In this document: piece after piece, positions 49,559 to 60,712 of the stretch
Layout: each line of letters starts with the position of its first letter
How positions within the stretch are numbered: position 1 is the stretch's first letter
Origin: Mycoplasmopsis bovigenitalium
GTDB taxonomy: Bacteria; Bacillota_I; Bacilli_A; Mycoplasmatales; Metamycoplasmataceae
Length of the DNA stretch: 64,000 bases
Direction of reading: 5' to 3'
NCBI RefSeq assembly: GCF_002356075.1
Contig: NZ_AP017902.1
Location: 620,001 to 684,000, forward strand
The notes under the pieces: generated by a model
What the model saw: the letters and a program-made list of their open reading frames with translations, nothing else
Databases searched by the model: none
Told to the model about the DNA's origin: nothing
Made by a program: the position numbers and the translations under genes

Positions 49559-50855
49559 TTTCCTTGATTAAATCTAATTTAGTTTCAGCTTGAACTTGTA
49601 ATTTTATGAATTTTTCAAAATTATCTAAATTTAAAGCGTAAAACTTATTATATCCAGTATATTTTCCGTAAAGATTTTCCTCAACACTTAGAGAATTAAG
49701 TGTTTTGGTCAATAACTCAACTTGTTTATTGCTTAAGCCACTACGACCAATTGCAACATCATACGGCGCTGGGTTTGTTGTAATTAATACTCTGACAACA
49801 TCATTATTTTTGTCATCATAAGGCTTATTTTCTTGATATTTGCTTGTTTTGAAAAGATTGCTATTTTCTGTATTTTTTGTTCAGTTGTATACACCCTCAT
49901 CATCGAAAGCAATTCTAGGTGTAAATGAATTGGATTCTTTACCAATTTGATCTTGTGCTTTAGTGCCTTTGAAAATTTCTTTTGCACCCGATTCAAAATA
50001 TTCATTAATTTCTTTTATTGTTTTGTTAAAATGGCGAGCAAGCAAGGCAACTTGATATTTATATGACCCAGATTTTGATTTATCTTTAAATATAATTCCA
50101 TGCTTTACAAATTTTTCTCAATTTCTATCATTTCAATCTTTTGTAATTTCATCTCTTTTGGCTTTATCACCAGAAATGAAAATTACACCTCTATAAACAA
50201 AAGTCAATTGATTTGGTTGATAAAAATTAGAATATTTTGACCCATCAAAGGTCAGTTTATCTGATTTATGTCAATCTGGATAGTCTACATTAGTTTTTTG
50301 TACCCATTCAATATTATTTCTTTGTGCTTGTTGGCGTAACGGGTCAGAATCTTGGCCATCCACGTAAAATAGTGAGTCCTTTGTTTGTCAATTAAATTTC
50401 AGAGTGCTTGTTTGAGCAATTAGTTTAACATCGAACTCTTTATTAAATTGATTATTTTGTCAAAAATTATTAATATATGTTGTGTAGTTTGCAATGTAAA
50501 TGTCTTTGTTTTTATCGTTGTTTTCTAATTTAGAAAAGTATGAATTTTTGTCATAGTCAACATCAAAATTAAAATCAACATCTGGCAGATTTTTTGTAAG
50601 CGGATCTGAATCTTTGAGGCTTTTAAATCTTGATTTTAATAACTTAATGAATTGATTTTCAATTGAATTGGGATTTTTATCATCTTTAAAACCTGGGTTA
50701 ATTCATGAATTAACAATTGTTATTTTTGAATCTCATTTTTTTGCAATTTCATCTTTGCTTTCTTTACTTGAAATTGCAGTTGCGGCGCATGAACTTGAAG
50801 CAAAAACGCTCGCAAGTAAACTTGCGCCAAGTGTAAATATTTTTTTCTTAATCAA
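49536..50855 (-). CDS. p37/Cypl-like substrate-binding lipoprotein (thiamine pyrophosphate transporter)
   Basis: 439 residues. TTG start after AAGGAG and an A6 spacer. The signal peptide ends in the lipobox ASSSC (Cys at residue 23). The mature part is a type II periplasmic-binding-protein-like protein with PhnD-type features (for example [10 protein letters not shown] and a late [16 protein letters not shown] segment). Gene order lipoprotein-ATPase-fused permease is that of M. hyorhinis p37-p29-p69; p37 has been found with thiamine pyrophosphate bound. A TPP riboswitch directly upstream supports thiamine or TPP as substrate. Confidence 0.85.
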
Positions 50856-50884
50856 TTTTTTCTCCTTAACAAGGTGAGGAATAA

Positions 50885-50963
50885 ATAGTGTTTAGCCACG
50901 CATGAATTACCATGATCTGCTAATAGGTATAATCTCAGCCTTTTACAGCACCCTTGTCACCAT
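50885..50963 (-). promoter_or_regulatory. TPP riboswitch (THI element)
   Basis: On the minus strand: P1 ATGGTG/CACTAT; then AAGGGTGC, the conserved GGCTGAGATTATACC (P2/P3 side with the CUGAGA pyrimidine-sensing loop), CAGATCATGGTAATTCATGCG corresponding to CTGATCTGGATAATGCCAGCG, and GTGGCTAAACAC. The downstream CCTTGTTAAGGAG can fold so that the ribosome binding site is paired, pointing to translational control: TPP bound, transporter off. It ends 30 nt before the TTG start of the p37-like gene. Confidence 0.88.
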
Positions 50964-51052
50964 AAATTATACCATTAATAATCTCTAGATTATAAGTTCA
51001 AAAAAAATCATTTTTAGTATAATTTAAATATTAATATTAATTAGGAGAACAT

Positions 51053-53788
51053 ATGGAAAAAGATAAAGAATTAGACAAAAATTTAATTGAACCTGATTAC
51101 ATTCCTGACGAAGAATTGTTTGTAGCCTTCAAAGAAGAACCAACCCCTGAAATTGAAGAAGATGAAGAAGAAATACCGCAAAATAAAGAGGATTATGTTG
51201 TTCAAAGTCAAATAATTGATCAACCAGTTGACGGTTTATTCCCAGTAGACATCAATAAAGAGATGAAAAACTCATTCTTGGAATACGCAATGAGTGTTAT
51301 TGTCTCGCGTGCACTCCCTGATGCAAGAGACGGACTAAAACCAGTTCATAGACGTATTTTGTATGATATGAGTGAATTAGGTATTACTCATTCAACTCAA
51401 CACAGAAAAAGTGCTCGTATTGTTGGGGATGTTTTGGGTAAATACCACCCTCACGGCGATTCATCTGTTTATGAAGCAATGGTACGTATGGCACAAGATT
51501 TTTCAATGCGTTATCCTTTAGTTGATGGTCATGGTAACTTTGGTTCAATAGATGGCGATGGGGCCGCTGCAATGCGTTATACAGAAGCAAGAATGAGTAA
51601 GGTTGCTTCTGAAATGTTGGATGGTATTAAGAAAAATACTGTTGATTTTGTTGATAACTATGACGCAAGCGAAATTGAACCAGTTGTTTTACCATCCCGT
51701 TTTCCTAATTTACTAGTTACAGGTGGTTCGGGTATTGCTGTTGGTATGGCAACAAATATTCCACCTCATAATTTGACCGAATCAATTGATGCTACTATTG
51801 CTGTCGCAAAAAATCCCGAAATTTCAATTGATGAAATAATGCAATATTTACCAGGCCCCGATTTTCCAACTGGAGCCACAATTTTAGGCACAAAAGGCAT
51901 TCAAGAAGCATATAAAACCGGTAAGGGTTCAATTCCAATTCGTTCAGTCGCAAAAGTAGAAGAATTTAAAAATGGTAGAAGCCGAATAATTGTTACTGAA
52001 ATTCCATATGAAATTAAAAAGACTGCAATCATTGAAAAAATTGCTGATTTAGTAAAAGATAAAACAATTGAAGGCATTTCTGACTTAAGAGATGAATCAA
52101 ACAGAGAAGGTATTAGAATTGTTATTGATGTTAAAAGAAATGCCAATCCATACATTTTATTAAACAAACTTTATCGTCAAACAAACCTACAAGTCAATTA
52201 CAATGTTAACTTTGTTGCACTTGTTGACGGTGAACCCAAATTGCTTAACATTAAACAAGCAATCGAAGTTTATTTAAAACACCAAGAAGATGTTGTTACA
52301 AGAAGACTTAAATTTGATCTTGAAAAAGCTAAAGATAAACTTCACGTTTTGGAAGGCCTTAAAATTGCTGTTGAAAATATCGATGAAGTAATTGCAATAA
52401 TCAAAAAATCTCGTAATGATGCAGAAGCACAACAAAGTTTAGCGCAAAGATTTTCTTTAAGCGAAAGACAAACAAAAGCGATAGTTGATATGCGTCTTGG
52501 TCGTTTAACCAGTTTAGCAATCGACAACATGATTCAAGAAATGAATGAATTGATAGCTGAGATTGCAAAAATCGAAGAAATTTTAGCTGATCATGCAAAA
52601 TTAATTCAATTAATTATTGATGAACTAACACTAGTTAAAGAAAAATACGGTGATGCAAGAAGAACTCAAATTGATTTTGAAGCTGGTGACAAAATCACTG
52701 ATGAAGATCTAATTAACAAAAGAGAAGTTGTGATTACTACATCAGCCAAAGGTTATGTAAAAAGAATTGACCTTGAGGAGTATAAAACTCAAAGAAGAGG
52801 TGGTGTTGGTGTTACAACAATGAAAACCTATGACGACGACGATGTTGCTTCTTTAATTACTTGTTCAACTCATACTGATTTATTATTGTTCTCAAATCAC
52901 GCTCGTGTTTATAGAATTAGAGCTCACGAAGTTCCTGAATTATCAAAACAATCAAAAGGTGTGCCATTTGTGAACTTGGTTCCAAATTTAAACACAAAAG
53001 ATGGGGAAATAATTGTTTCAATTCTACCTATAAATGAATATAAACAAACAGAATTCTTATTCACTGTTACAAAATTCGGTGTTATCAAAAAAACCTCACT
53101 TGACAATTATCAAACAATTAATGCTAATGGAAAATACGCTTTTAAACTGCGTGATAATGACGAATTAGTTAGAGCAATAGTTGTCAATGATGAATCATTA
53201 ATTATGATCGCTAACAACGAAGATCGAATTGTTAAATTTAACTCAAAAGATATTAGACCAATGTCTCGTGTTGCAACTGGTGTTAAAGGAATCACTCTAG
53301 CGAATGAACAAATTGTTAATTCTGCATCATCAAGTCTTGAGGGTGAATTGGTATTGACAATTGGCTCACAAGGTTTCGGTAAACTAACTCACCATGAACA
53401 ATTTAGATTAATTAAGCGTGGTGGTAAGGGTGTTAAAGGTATTAATGCTAAATCAGCAGGTAATATTGTTTTTGCGCGTTTTGTAAATCCAACTGATGAA
53501 TTATTAATTATTACCACAAGCGGTCTAACTATCAGAATGCTAATTAAAGACATTTCAACTATTGGAAGAAGTGGCAAAGGTGTTAAATTAATAAACTTAA
53601 AAAACAAAGAAAAAATTCAAGCTGTTGAAGTTATTAAGTCAAGTGAGGAAGAAGACGAAGAAGCAGCTAAAAAATCTTCAGAACTAATAGATTTAATTAA
53701 ACAACAAACACAAGAATATAAAGTTGATGAAATCGACGATGAAGAATTCGTTGATGAAAATGACGATGAAAATGATTTATTAGCTTAA
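51053..53788 (+). CDS. gyrA: DNA gyrase subunit A
   Basis: 911 residues. Breakage-reunion domain with catalytic Tyr176 ([11 protein letters not shown]) and the quinolone-resistance region [12 protein letters not shown], which keeps Ser at the E. coli 83 position. The C-terminal beta-pinwheel contains a GyrA box, QRRGGVGV at residues 580-587 (last glycine-lysine replaced), which separates GyrA from ParC. Odd features: a 55-residue acidic N-terminal extension and an acidic C-terminal tail. GGAG ribosome binding site. With GyrB it introduces negative supercoils. Confidence 0.95.
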   Translation: MEKDKELDKNLIEPDYIPDEELFVAFKEEPTPEIEEDEEEIPQNKEDYVVQSQIIDQPVDGLFPVDINKEMKNSFLEYAMSVIVSRALPDARDGLKPVHRRILYDMSELGITHSTQHRKSARIVGDVLGKYHPHGDSSVYEAMVRMAQDFSMRYPLVDGHGNFGSIDGDGAAAMRYTEARMSKVASEMLDGIKKNTVDFVDNYDASEIEPVVLPSRFPNLLVTGGSGIAVGMATNIPPHNLTESIDATIAVAKNPEISIDEIMQYLPGPDFPTGATILGTKGIQEAYKTGKGSIPIRSVAKVEEFKNGRSRIIVTEIPYEIKKTAIIEKIADLVKDKTIEGISDLRDESNREGIRIVIDVKRNANPYILLNKLYRQTNLQVNYNVNFVALVDGEPKLLNIKQAIEVYLKHQEDVVTRRLKFDLEKAKDKLHVLEGLKIAVENIDEVIAIIKKSRNDAEAQQSLAQRFSLSERQTKAIVDMRLGRLTSLAIDNMIQEMNELIAEIAKIEEILADHAKLIQLIIDELTLVKEKYGDARRTQIDFEAGDKITDEDLINKREVVITTSAKGYVKRIDLEEYKTQRRGGVGVTTMKTYDDDDVASLITCSTHTDLLLFSNHARVYRIRAHEVPELSKQSKGVPFVNLVPNLNTKDGEIIVSILPINEYKQTEFLFTVTKFGVIKKTSLDNYQTINANGKYAFKLRDNDELVRAIVVNDESLIMIANNEDRIVKFNSKDIRPMSRVATGVKGITLANEQIVNSASSSLEGELVLTIGSQGFGKLTHHEQFRLIKRGGKGVKGINAKSAGNIVFARFVNPTDELLIITTSGLTIRMLIKDISTIGRSGKGVKLINLKNKEKIQAVEVIKSSEEEDEEAAKKSSELIDLIKQQTQEYKVDEIDDEEFVDENDDENDLLA

Positions 53789-53798
53789 TTGAGGAAAT

Positions 53799-55238
53799 AT
53801 GAAGGATTTGCTACATCTCTATTCGGATAGATTGTATTTCAAAAATGTAACCGAAAAAACTCCTATTAAATACGGATCACTAACGCTTTTAGCTTACTCA
53901 ATTGATCTTGCACTTAATAAAAATAGCAAAATTTTAGTTACGATTTTAGGCAAAACTCAACATCAATACATACGTAAATTATCAGCTTTTTTACAAACAA
54001 AAAAACACCAAATTTATACATATGACAAACCCGTATCTTCATCTTTATGAATTGACGAATTAGCCTTTAAAACGAATGAATTAGATTACCTTATTAAGAT
54101 ATTTATTGATTCAAAAAATCAAAATGCTTATATTAAAATATTAGACAAAAATCTCCAATCAATAAACAAAAATTTACTTGAAAAAATTATTCAATCTTAC
54201 AATGAAAATATGGTGTTCAAATTCGACAGCACCACTGCTCAGTCATTTAACAACATAAAATATCAAACAATTGTAAACTCAAGCACTTCAAAAAGCGGAA
54301 TTTTAAAACCATTTATCGGCATAAGACAAAGATATAAATCTAAAACTTATTTGTTTCACCAAAATAATTTAAATAGTTTCGAAATATCAAAATCATTACT
54401 AACAAATTATCCAAGCGATTTTATTGCCAAAAATAAATCATTGTCAATAAAAAAAATTAAAACATTACTATATTTTTTTGAAGCGTATTTCGCTCGCGAG
54501 AAAATATCAAGCATAATTCATCAAAACGAAATTGACAAGATAGATATTTTTCTTCGAATCAATAATAAATTCCAACTAATTAATTCGAATTTACTGGCAA
54601 TGATATATTTAGATTTTTATTTAGAAGAATACAAAAGAGCCCATGTTGATATTTCAAAATTCATTGTCTTAATTCCGCACTCAGCCAACAATGGCATTAA
54701 GGAATTATTGAGTCAATACAACGTGGGTTGAGAATATTTTGATGAAGCAACATATAAAGATCTGTTGAAAAATCCAAACTATGTTTTTGTGTACAACGAA
54801 AATAATTTCATAGCTAATCCTAAATACTCAAATGAATTTAATAATCATTACTTTATTACTTGTTTAATTTGAATGATAAATTCGTATTTAAATCGAAACA
54901 ATTTATTGTCGTTTAAGCATAATAGAATAATAGAGTGTTTTGGACAGTATAAACAAGTTAATTTTCAACATAAAATAGTTGTTAAAAATATTGACCATTT
55001 GATTGAATTTACAAAAGAATTCGTAAAAAATAAATCATTGAAAAATATACAAAATTGTTCTGCAATTTTAAGTTATGAAGATAGTAAGTTTTACTTGTTT
55101 AAATTATCAAATTTAAAAAATCACGAAATAATCGTTTATTATGATTTTGCTGCTGATAAAATTAAGGTTATCACAAACCTTTGTTATGTTTATAAATTCA
55201 AACCAGTATTTGCATTTTTTTGACACATTCAAAGCTAA
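53799..55238 (+). CDS. hypothetical protein after gyrA (possible degenerate phosphohexomutase-like protein)
   Basis: 479 residues, starting 10 nt after gyrA with a GAGG ribosome binding site, so probably in one operon. No signal or membrane segment. The first 130 residues alternate strands and helices (SKILVTILGKTQHQYIRKLSAFLQTKKHQIYTYD, then NAYIKILDKNLQSI) in an order that recalls the first domain of phosphoglucomutase/phosphomannomutase, but the phospho-Ser TASHNP loop is missing. The remainder is Asn/Lys/Phe-rich and not recognised. If the resemblance is real the protein is catalytically dead or changed. Confidence in the gene is high, in the family low. Confidence 0.75.
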
Positions 55239-55305
55239 AGTTTTAACAAGCAAAATCTTTAAATTGATAAAGAAATTTTTATCTAAAAAACATAATAATA
55301 AAAGT

Positions 55306-55373
55306 AGAATTTAATATTTTGCTTTTTTTATTTATTCAATATAATTGAAAAGCATATTACAGCAGTTGTTTAT
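55306..55373 (+). repeat. target-site duplication of IS copy 2, left copy (68 bp)
   Basis: Identical to 57237-57304 over 68 bp. It contains a TATAAT hexamer that probably belonged to the rpsD promoter. Confidence 0.95.
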
Positions 55374-57236
55374 CCCGAGTTTCCCAGTTTCAAATAATAA
55401 AAATAACGAATAAGCCTTATTTATAGTGCTTTTCGTTATTTTTATGCTATTTTTTAATTACAATTTTTTTAATAAGATCATATTCGCTTCAAATATCTTT
55501 TATTGTTTTCGAATCTTCTCTTTGTCTTTTAATGATTTCTTTTGTTTTTGAGTTGATATCAACTCTTTCTCTTAGTTTGGATAATATATTAATAAGTTTT
55601 TGTTCAGATAAATGGTCAATTACACCATAATCCTCATAAAACTTGTTTATCTTATAAGTAATAAGTTTTAATAAAACAAGTGATATAAAACATAATATTG
55701 AGTGTGCTATTATGTGTTCGTCTAGTCTCACATAAACCGGTCTAATTTGTAAAAAACTTTTTAATGCTCTAAAATTTGTTTCAATTTTTCATTGGTTCGC
55801 GTACTTTTCAATGATTTTTTCAGCAGAAATATTTGAAATATTTGTTTCATAAACATAGATACCATCAAATTCAGAATCTTTTGTGACTTTTTCAAAGTCT
55901 AATTCAAATTTAAACTTAGATATTTGTTTAAAGAATTTGCATTTTTTTGTACCCAACATTTTTGTTGAATCAACATAACCGCTTTTGTCTTGTTTTTTAC
56001 GGAAATTATCAATCAAAATTCCGCGATCTTCTCTATCTTTTTTTGCTCTTGTTTTTGAATAAGTTACAATTCTTCTTCTTAATTTACCATTAAATCTTGT
56101 ATTTTTTCAATTAGATTCATATTCTGTTTCTTTGTATCTAAATTCAGAATCTCCAATGTATCCTTCGCGATCTAAAATCCAATTTTTAAAATTCTGACTA
56201 CCAGATTTTGCTCTATATGAGATTATAAAATTGTGTCCTCTTTGTTCTAAAAAACGGATATTTGCATTTGTACTCATCCCTCTATCAGCAATAATTGTTA
56301 TATTTTTTATGCCAAATTTAGTTTCAAGTTCTAATATAAATGGAATCATTGTTCTTGAATCCCCTGTATTTCCCTTGAAAACTTTCATGTAAATAGGAAT
56401 ACCATTTTTGTCGCACGCAAGACCAATCACAATCTGATCTTCTTTGAATTTGGCATCTTTAGAATACCCAGGAACCCTAAGTCCTTCGCGGCTAAAACTT
56501 TCAAAATACACTGTAGATGAATCAAAATAGATTTCATCTAATTTACTTTTTGTTTCCGATTCAACTAATTTATTTATTGAAAAAAGCAATTGGTCTTTGT
56601 TTTCGTGAACAATGTCTAAAAGTCTATAAAAGCTATTCTTAGAAGAAAAGATATTTGTTGAATATTCATCTGATTCATTAAATGAGTTGTATATACTTGT
56701 GGGATTAATAATTCTTTTCGCCACTAAGAAATTAAATATTTCATTCATATTTTTATGTCTTGTGGCTTTTAATTGTTTAAATATGTTGTGTTTTTCAATA
56801 AATTCACTTATTAATTCATTGCCAACGCAAATACTTGTATGTTGGATTTTTTCTTTTTCAATCGAGTGTAGAAGCGCATGTTTAACTTTATCTGGATTAT
56901 CCTGTCTAGTGAAGTTTTTAAGTTTGTTTTTTATTATCTCGATTGCGTTTTCGTTAATTTCAAGTAGTTTTTCTACATTTCCTAAACTAAACCATCTTGT
57001 TGGATTTTTATTGAATCCGTTTGACCAGCCAACATATTTATATAAAACGCCCTTTTTATTTCCATGAACATTAAATAGCATCAAATCTTGTTTTTCCATA
57101 TTCTTATTATATCATAAATGTAATTAAATGCAATTATAAAATTAAAAAATATGAAAAATTCCATACTATATATAGTATGGAGTGAAAAAAATAGTTAAAT
57201 TAGATTAATTTATCGCTTAAAACTGGGAAACGCAGG
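55374..57236 (-). mobile_element. IS1634-family insertion sequence, copy 2
   Basis: 1863 bp, inverted relative to copy 1 and nearly identical in the parts compared, including terminal repeats, the 22-nt palindrome and the end hairpin. Flanked by a 68-bp direct repeat, nearly twice as long as that of copy 1. Inserted between the gyrA operon and rpsD. Confidence 0.95.
55447..57099 (-). CDS. IS1634-family DDE transposase (copy 2)
   Basis: 550 residues, intact with UGA as Trp. Same DDE landmarks as copy 1. The one difference noticed is Ser for Phe at residue 329 (a single T-to-C change), so the two copies diverged very recently. Points away from rpsD. Confidence 0.94.
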
Positions 57237-57304
57237 AGAATTTAATATTTTGCTTTTTTTATTTATTCAATATAATTGAAAAGCATATTACAGCAGTTGT
57301 TTAT
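57237..57304 (+). repeat. target-site duplication of IS copy 2, right copy (68 bp)
   Basis: Exact repeat of 55306-55373, now forming the upstream region of rpsD. Confidence 0.95.
57250..57276 (+). promoter_or_regulatory. candidate rpsD promoter inside the IS target duplication
   Basis: TTGCTT (57250-57255), a 15-bp spacer and TATAAT (57271-57276). Would give a leader of about 140 nt before rpsD. Because the duplication copied it, rpsD keeps its promoter next to the IS. Confidence 0.45.
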
Positions 57305-57425
57305 AGTGAATAAAATCTATATTCATATTGATTTGAAAGTAAACTAGCTGAATGTTGAAATCATTAAATTTAGATCAATAACTAGGAAACAACCCTTTTT
57401 ATGTTTATGCAAAGAGAGGAAAATT

Positions 57426-58022
57426 ATGAGATATACAGGTCCTGTATTTAAAAAAGCTCGTCGTTACGGTTTTTCTATTTTAGAAACTGGAAAAGAATTC
57501 TCAAAAGGTAAAAAGAGAACTTATGCTCCAGGTCAACACGGAAACAAAAGAGTTAAATTATCTGACTATGGTCTACACTTATACGAAAAACAAAAAGTTA
57601 AATTTGTTTACGGAATGAGTGAAAAACAATTAAGAAAATTCTTTGAAAGAGCTACAAAAATTAAAGGTATTTTAGGTACAAACTTAATTCAACTTCTTGA
57701 ATCACGTTTAGATAACTTGGTTTACCGTGCTGGTTTTGCTAATACAAGAAGACAAGCTCGTCAACTTGTTGCTCACAACCACTTTACAGTTGATGGCAAA
57801 AAAGCAAATATCCCATCAATGACAATTAAAGTTGGTCAAGTTATTGCTCTTAAAGAAAAATCACAAAAAAATGTACAAATCCTTGCTAATCTAGAAGCAA
57901 AACTAACTGCTTCATGAATTACTTTAAAAGATTTTGCTGCTAAATTAGATCGTCTACCTGAAAGAACAGAAGTATTACCAGAAATTAAAGAAAACTTAGT
58001 TGTTGAGTTCTATTCAAAATAG
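57426..58022 (+). CDS. rpsD: 30S ribosomal protein S4
   Basis: 198 residues. Starts [18 protein letters not shown]; contains YAPGQHG and the S4 RNA-binding domain ([35 protein letters not shown]). Nucleates 30S assembly on 16S rRNA. This is the form without N-terminal zinc cysteines. AGAGAGG ribosome binding site. rpmE follows 23 nt later. Confidence 0.96.
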
Positions 58023-58045
58023 TTAAATAGAAAGTAGGAGAAATA

Positions 58046-58258
58046 ATGAAAAAAGATATCCACCCACAACACAATAGAGTTAATGTAGTTTGCTCAACTT
58101 GCAACACAGAATTCTCATTTGGTACTACTAAAACAGCTATTTCTGTTGACGTTTGCTCAGGCTGCCACGTTGCATATACAGGTGACAGAGCTAAAACAAA
58201 AGCAACAGGTATGATCGACAAATTCAATCAACGTCTTGCAAAATCAAATCAAAAATAA
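58046..58258 (+). CDS. rpmE: 50S ribosomal protein L31
   Basis: 70 residues. Starts MKKDIHPQ; has two CxxC pairs (CSTC and CSGC), so it is the zinc-binding form. The HVAYTGDRAKTKATGMIDKFNQR C-terminus is characteristic. GTAGGAG ribosome binding site. Confidence 0.95.
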   Translation: MKKDIHPQHNRVNVVCSTCNTEFSFGTTKTAISVDVCSGCHVAYTGDRAKTKATGMIDKFNQRLAKSNQK

Positions 58259-58275
58259 TTTGCATTTTTGTGAAT

Positions 58276-58298
58276 AAATCCCATTCGGGATTTTTCTT
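58276..58298 (+). terminator. terminator of rpsD-rpmE
   Basis: Stem AAATCCC/GGGATTT with loop ATTC and T run. Confidence 0.85.
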
Positions 58299-58338
58299 TT
58301 TCAATAGAAAAATGAATATATATGTAAAACAACTTGTT

Positions 58339-58365
58339 TTAGCACTCAAAGCATTAAAATGCTAA
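58339..58365 (+). promoter_or_regulatory. degenerate CIRCE operator of hrcA
   Basis: TTAGCACTC, nine bases, then AAATGCTAA. The left arm is perfect; the right arm differs from GAGTGCTAA at two positions. It lies 19 nt before the hrcA start and should give autoregulation. Confidence 0.8.
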
Positions 58366-58384
58366 TTTATGGTATAATTCAAAT

Positions 58385-59389
58385 ATGAAAAATAGTCCGG
58401 ACTTTTCTTTAAATGATGAGAAAAATAAATTTCTTAAATTAGCTATTGAACTTTATATTGAAACTGGCCAACCAGTTGGTTCAAGTACATTAATCGAACG
58501 ATACAATATTGATTGCTCAAGTGCTAAAGTTAGATACATTTTGCAAGAATTAGAACAACTTGGCTACCTTGAAAAAATACACACATCAAGCGGTAGAGTT
58601 CCTTCGATTATGGGTTATCAATATTATGCATCGAATTTGGTTGTTCATGATACTCAAACATTAAAGGAAAAAATTAAGGATATTTTTGCTAAACGACGCG
58701 CAAATGTTGAAGATACAGTTAGAGAGGCTTGCCAAGTTATCTCAGACACAGTTGGTATTACACTTGTTACAAGTGAAACCAACGAATCAGCAACACTAAA
58801 AAGTATTCAATTAGTTCCTTTGACAGAAAATGATGCAACAATTGTTTTGGTAACTTCTTTTGGCGAAGTTAGCCATCGAACTGTTAGTTTGGACACAAGT
58901 AAATGTGATATGAATGACTTGCGAATTGCTATTAGAATTTTTAAAGAACGTTTAATTGATGTGCCAATTTTAAAACTGCGCCAAACAGCTGATAGTTTAG
59001 CGCCAATATTGGCTTCACAAATTAAAAATTATGAAACCATTTTAGAAAGCATGGTTAATAATGTATTTGATTTTGAACTTAAAAATAAAAATGTTGTTTA
59101 TGGCAAGGATAAAATTGTTTTAGCTGATGAAATATCGCGTCCAGATCTAAGTAAAATACTTTATTTGATTGAGAATCAATCAATATGACAAACAATTGAA
59201 AATGGCATTGAAGATGATTCAAATTTAAAAATTTCAGTTCGCCCAGACCATAGTTCAATTATCACTAAAAAAATTAATGACGAGGGCAAAATTAAAGAAA
59301 TTAGTCTTGTTGGTTCAAACAGAATGGACTATCAAAAATCAATGGCAGCTATCAAATTATTAGAAGACTTAATAATTGACAAAAAATAG
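58385..59389 (+). CDS. hrcA: heat-inducible transcription repressor HrcA
   Basis: 334 residues. The N-terminal winged-helix domain carries the HrcA signature (YIETGQPVGSSTLIERYNIDCSSAKVRYILQELEQLGYLEKIHTSSGRVPS, residues 20-70); a GAF-like middle and C-terminal dimerisation domain follow. Binds CIRCE when folded with GroE-type help and represses heat-shock genes. Preceded by a CIRCE-like operator. A clear ribosome binding site is missing: the ATG lies close behind a TATAAT-type sequence, so the message may be leaderless. Followed 7 nt later by grpE. Confidence 0.95.
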
Positions 59390-59396
59390 GAGTTTT

Positions 59397-60209
59397 ATGA
59401 GTAAATTAGAAGTTAAAAATGGCGATATAATGCGTTTAGATATAAACGCGTTTTGAAACAATAAAACTATTGATGAATTTTCTCCCAAATTAATTGAAAT
59501 TACAATTGGAGAAGAAAAAATAGTTAATGGATTTGATCAAGAAATAATTAAAAGTGGATTACTAAAAAAATATAACTTTCATTTAGATCTTTCTTCTATA
59601 AAACCTGATTACAAAAAGGTAAAATTTGAAGTTATAAACAAATCTTTTAATCATATTAAAAAACTAAGAGAGCAAGAATTAAAAGCGCAATTAATTAAAA
59701 ATAACCTTGAAGCACAAAAAGAATTAATATTATTGAAGCAAAAATTCAATGCTCTTGAAAATATCAATGAAACATTGAAAGATAAAGTTCGTAATTTAAC
59801 TAATGAATTAAATGAAGGAAAGAGAATAACTGTCCCTCAAGAAGAAATCGATAAAATAAAATTGTATGCTTTGCAAAAATTCTTCGAAGATTTTTCAAAT
59901 CCATATTCTACATTTAAATTGGCAGTTGAATCTGGCGCACAAAGCAATGACCAGTCTGTAAAAACATATGTAGGCGGATTCACAATGTTACTAAATATGC
60001 TTGAATCAGTTTTCTCTAAACATGGTTTAGTAATTGAAAAACCAAATATTGGTGATGATTTTGACCCTAAAACTCAAAAAGCTATTGATTTTGTGATTGA
60101 TAATAATGCAGAACCGGGCAAAATTGCAAAAATAAACTCAGATGCATACTTATTAAACGGTAGAGTAATCAAATATGCTTTAGTAGTTTTAACTAAGAAG
60201 GGAGAATAA
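59397..60209 (+). CDS. grpE: GrpE with N-terminal trigger-factor-like PPIase domain
   Basis: 270 residues. The C-terminal half is a normal GrpE (long coiled coil about residues 85-140, then NPYSTFKLAVESGAQ, GGFTMLLNMLESVFSKHGL and PGKIAKINSDAYLLNGRVIKYALVVL), the nucleotide-exchange factor of DnaK. The first 85 residues are not GrpE: the order NGDIMRLDI, then EITIGEEKIVNGFDQEIIK and KKVKFEVINK follows the FKBP-type PPIase domain of trigger factor. GGAG ribosome binding site, directly after hrcA. The fusion would place a chaperone-like domain on the exchange factor; PPIase activity is not shown. Confidence 0.85.
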
Positions 60210-60220
60210 TTTAATAAATT

Positions 60221-60625
60221 ATGTTTAAAAAAGCAAGCAAAGATGCGTGAAATGTTGTTAAAAGAGGCAATATGTTCATGCTTGCAATTGGTCTTTTATT
60301 AGGGGCTGCGTTTAACGAATTAGTTAAATCATTGGCAAATGACATTATAATGCCACCAATTGCAAAAATGATTGGTACTCAAAGTTTTGAAAAATGAGAA
60401 TGACAAGGTATGATGATTGGCAAGTTTTTAGGGGCTTTAATTGCCTTTCTAATAACCGCAGCAATTATTTACATATTTTTAATGATTGTGTTCTTAATCA
60501 GAGGTTCTATAATCTCTTGAAAAAACAAAAGAAAACCAGTTGAACCCGAAAAATTACCTGAACCAACTACTGAAGAATTGATTTTGGAAGAACTTAAAAA
60601 ACTTAACGAAAAACTTAGCAAATAA
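60221..60625 (+). CDS. mscL: large-conductance mechanosensitive channel MscL
   Basis: 134 residues, two transmembrane helices (about residues 15-40 and 66-92). The first carries RGNMFMLAIGLLLGAAFNELVKSLANDIIMPP, the MscL pore helix with the conserved N-terminal RGN. A Lys/Glu-rich cytoplasmic helix closes the protein. Opens under membrane tension in hypo-osmotic shock. 11 nt after grpE, so in the hrcA operon; the TAA is just before a strong terminator. Confidence 0.93.
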
Positions 60626-60651
60626 CAACGCAAAAAAGCGTTGTTTTTAAT
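60624..60651 (+). terminator. terminator of hrcA-grpE-mscL
   Basis: Stem AACAACGC/GCGTTGTT with loop A6 and T run. Confidence 0.9.
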
Positions 60652-60712
60652 ATTTTTTTACTTTTTCAAACCAATTTAAATTGAAAAGATTAATTTATCC
60701 TGGGAGGTAAAT

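Noticed and set aside
50856..51052. Replication origin near gyrA
   Set aside because: No clustered DnaA boxes and no dnaA or gyrB nearby; the spacer is explained by the TPP riboswitch and the gyrA promoter.
51053..53788. parC instead of gyrA
   Set aside because: The gene has [18 protein letters not shown] and a GyrA box, which ParC lacks.
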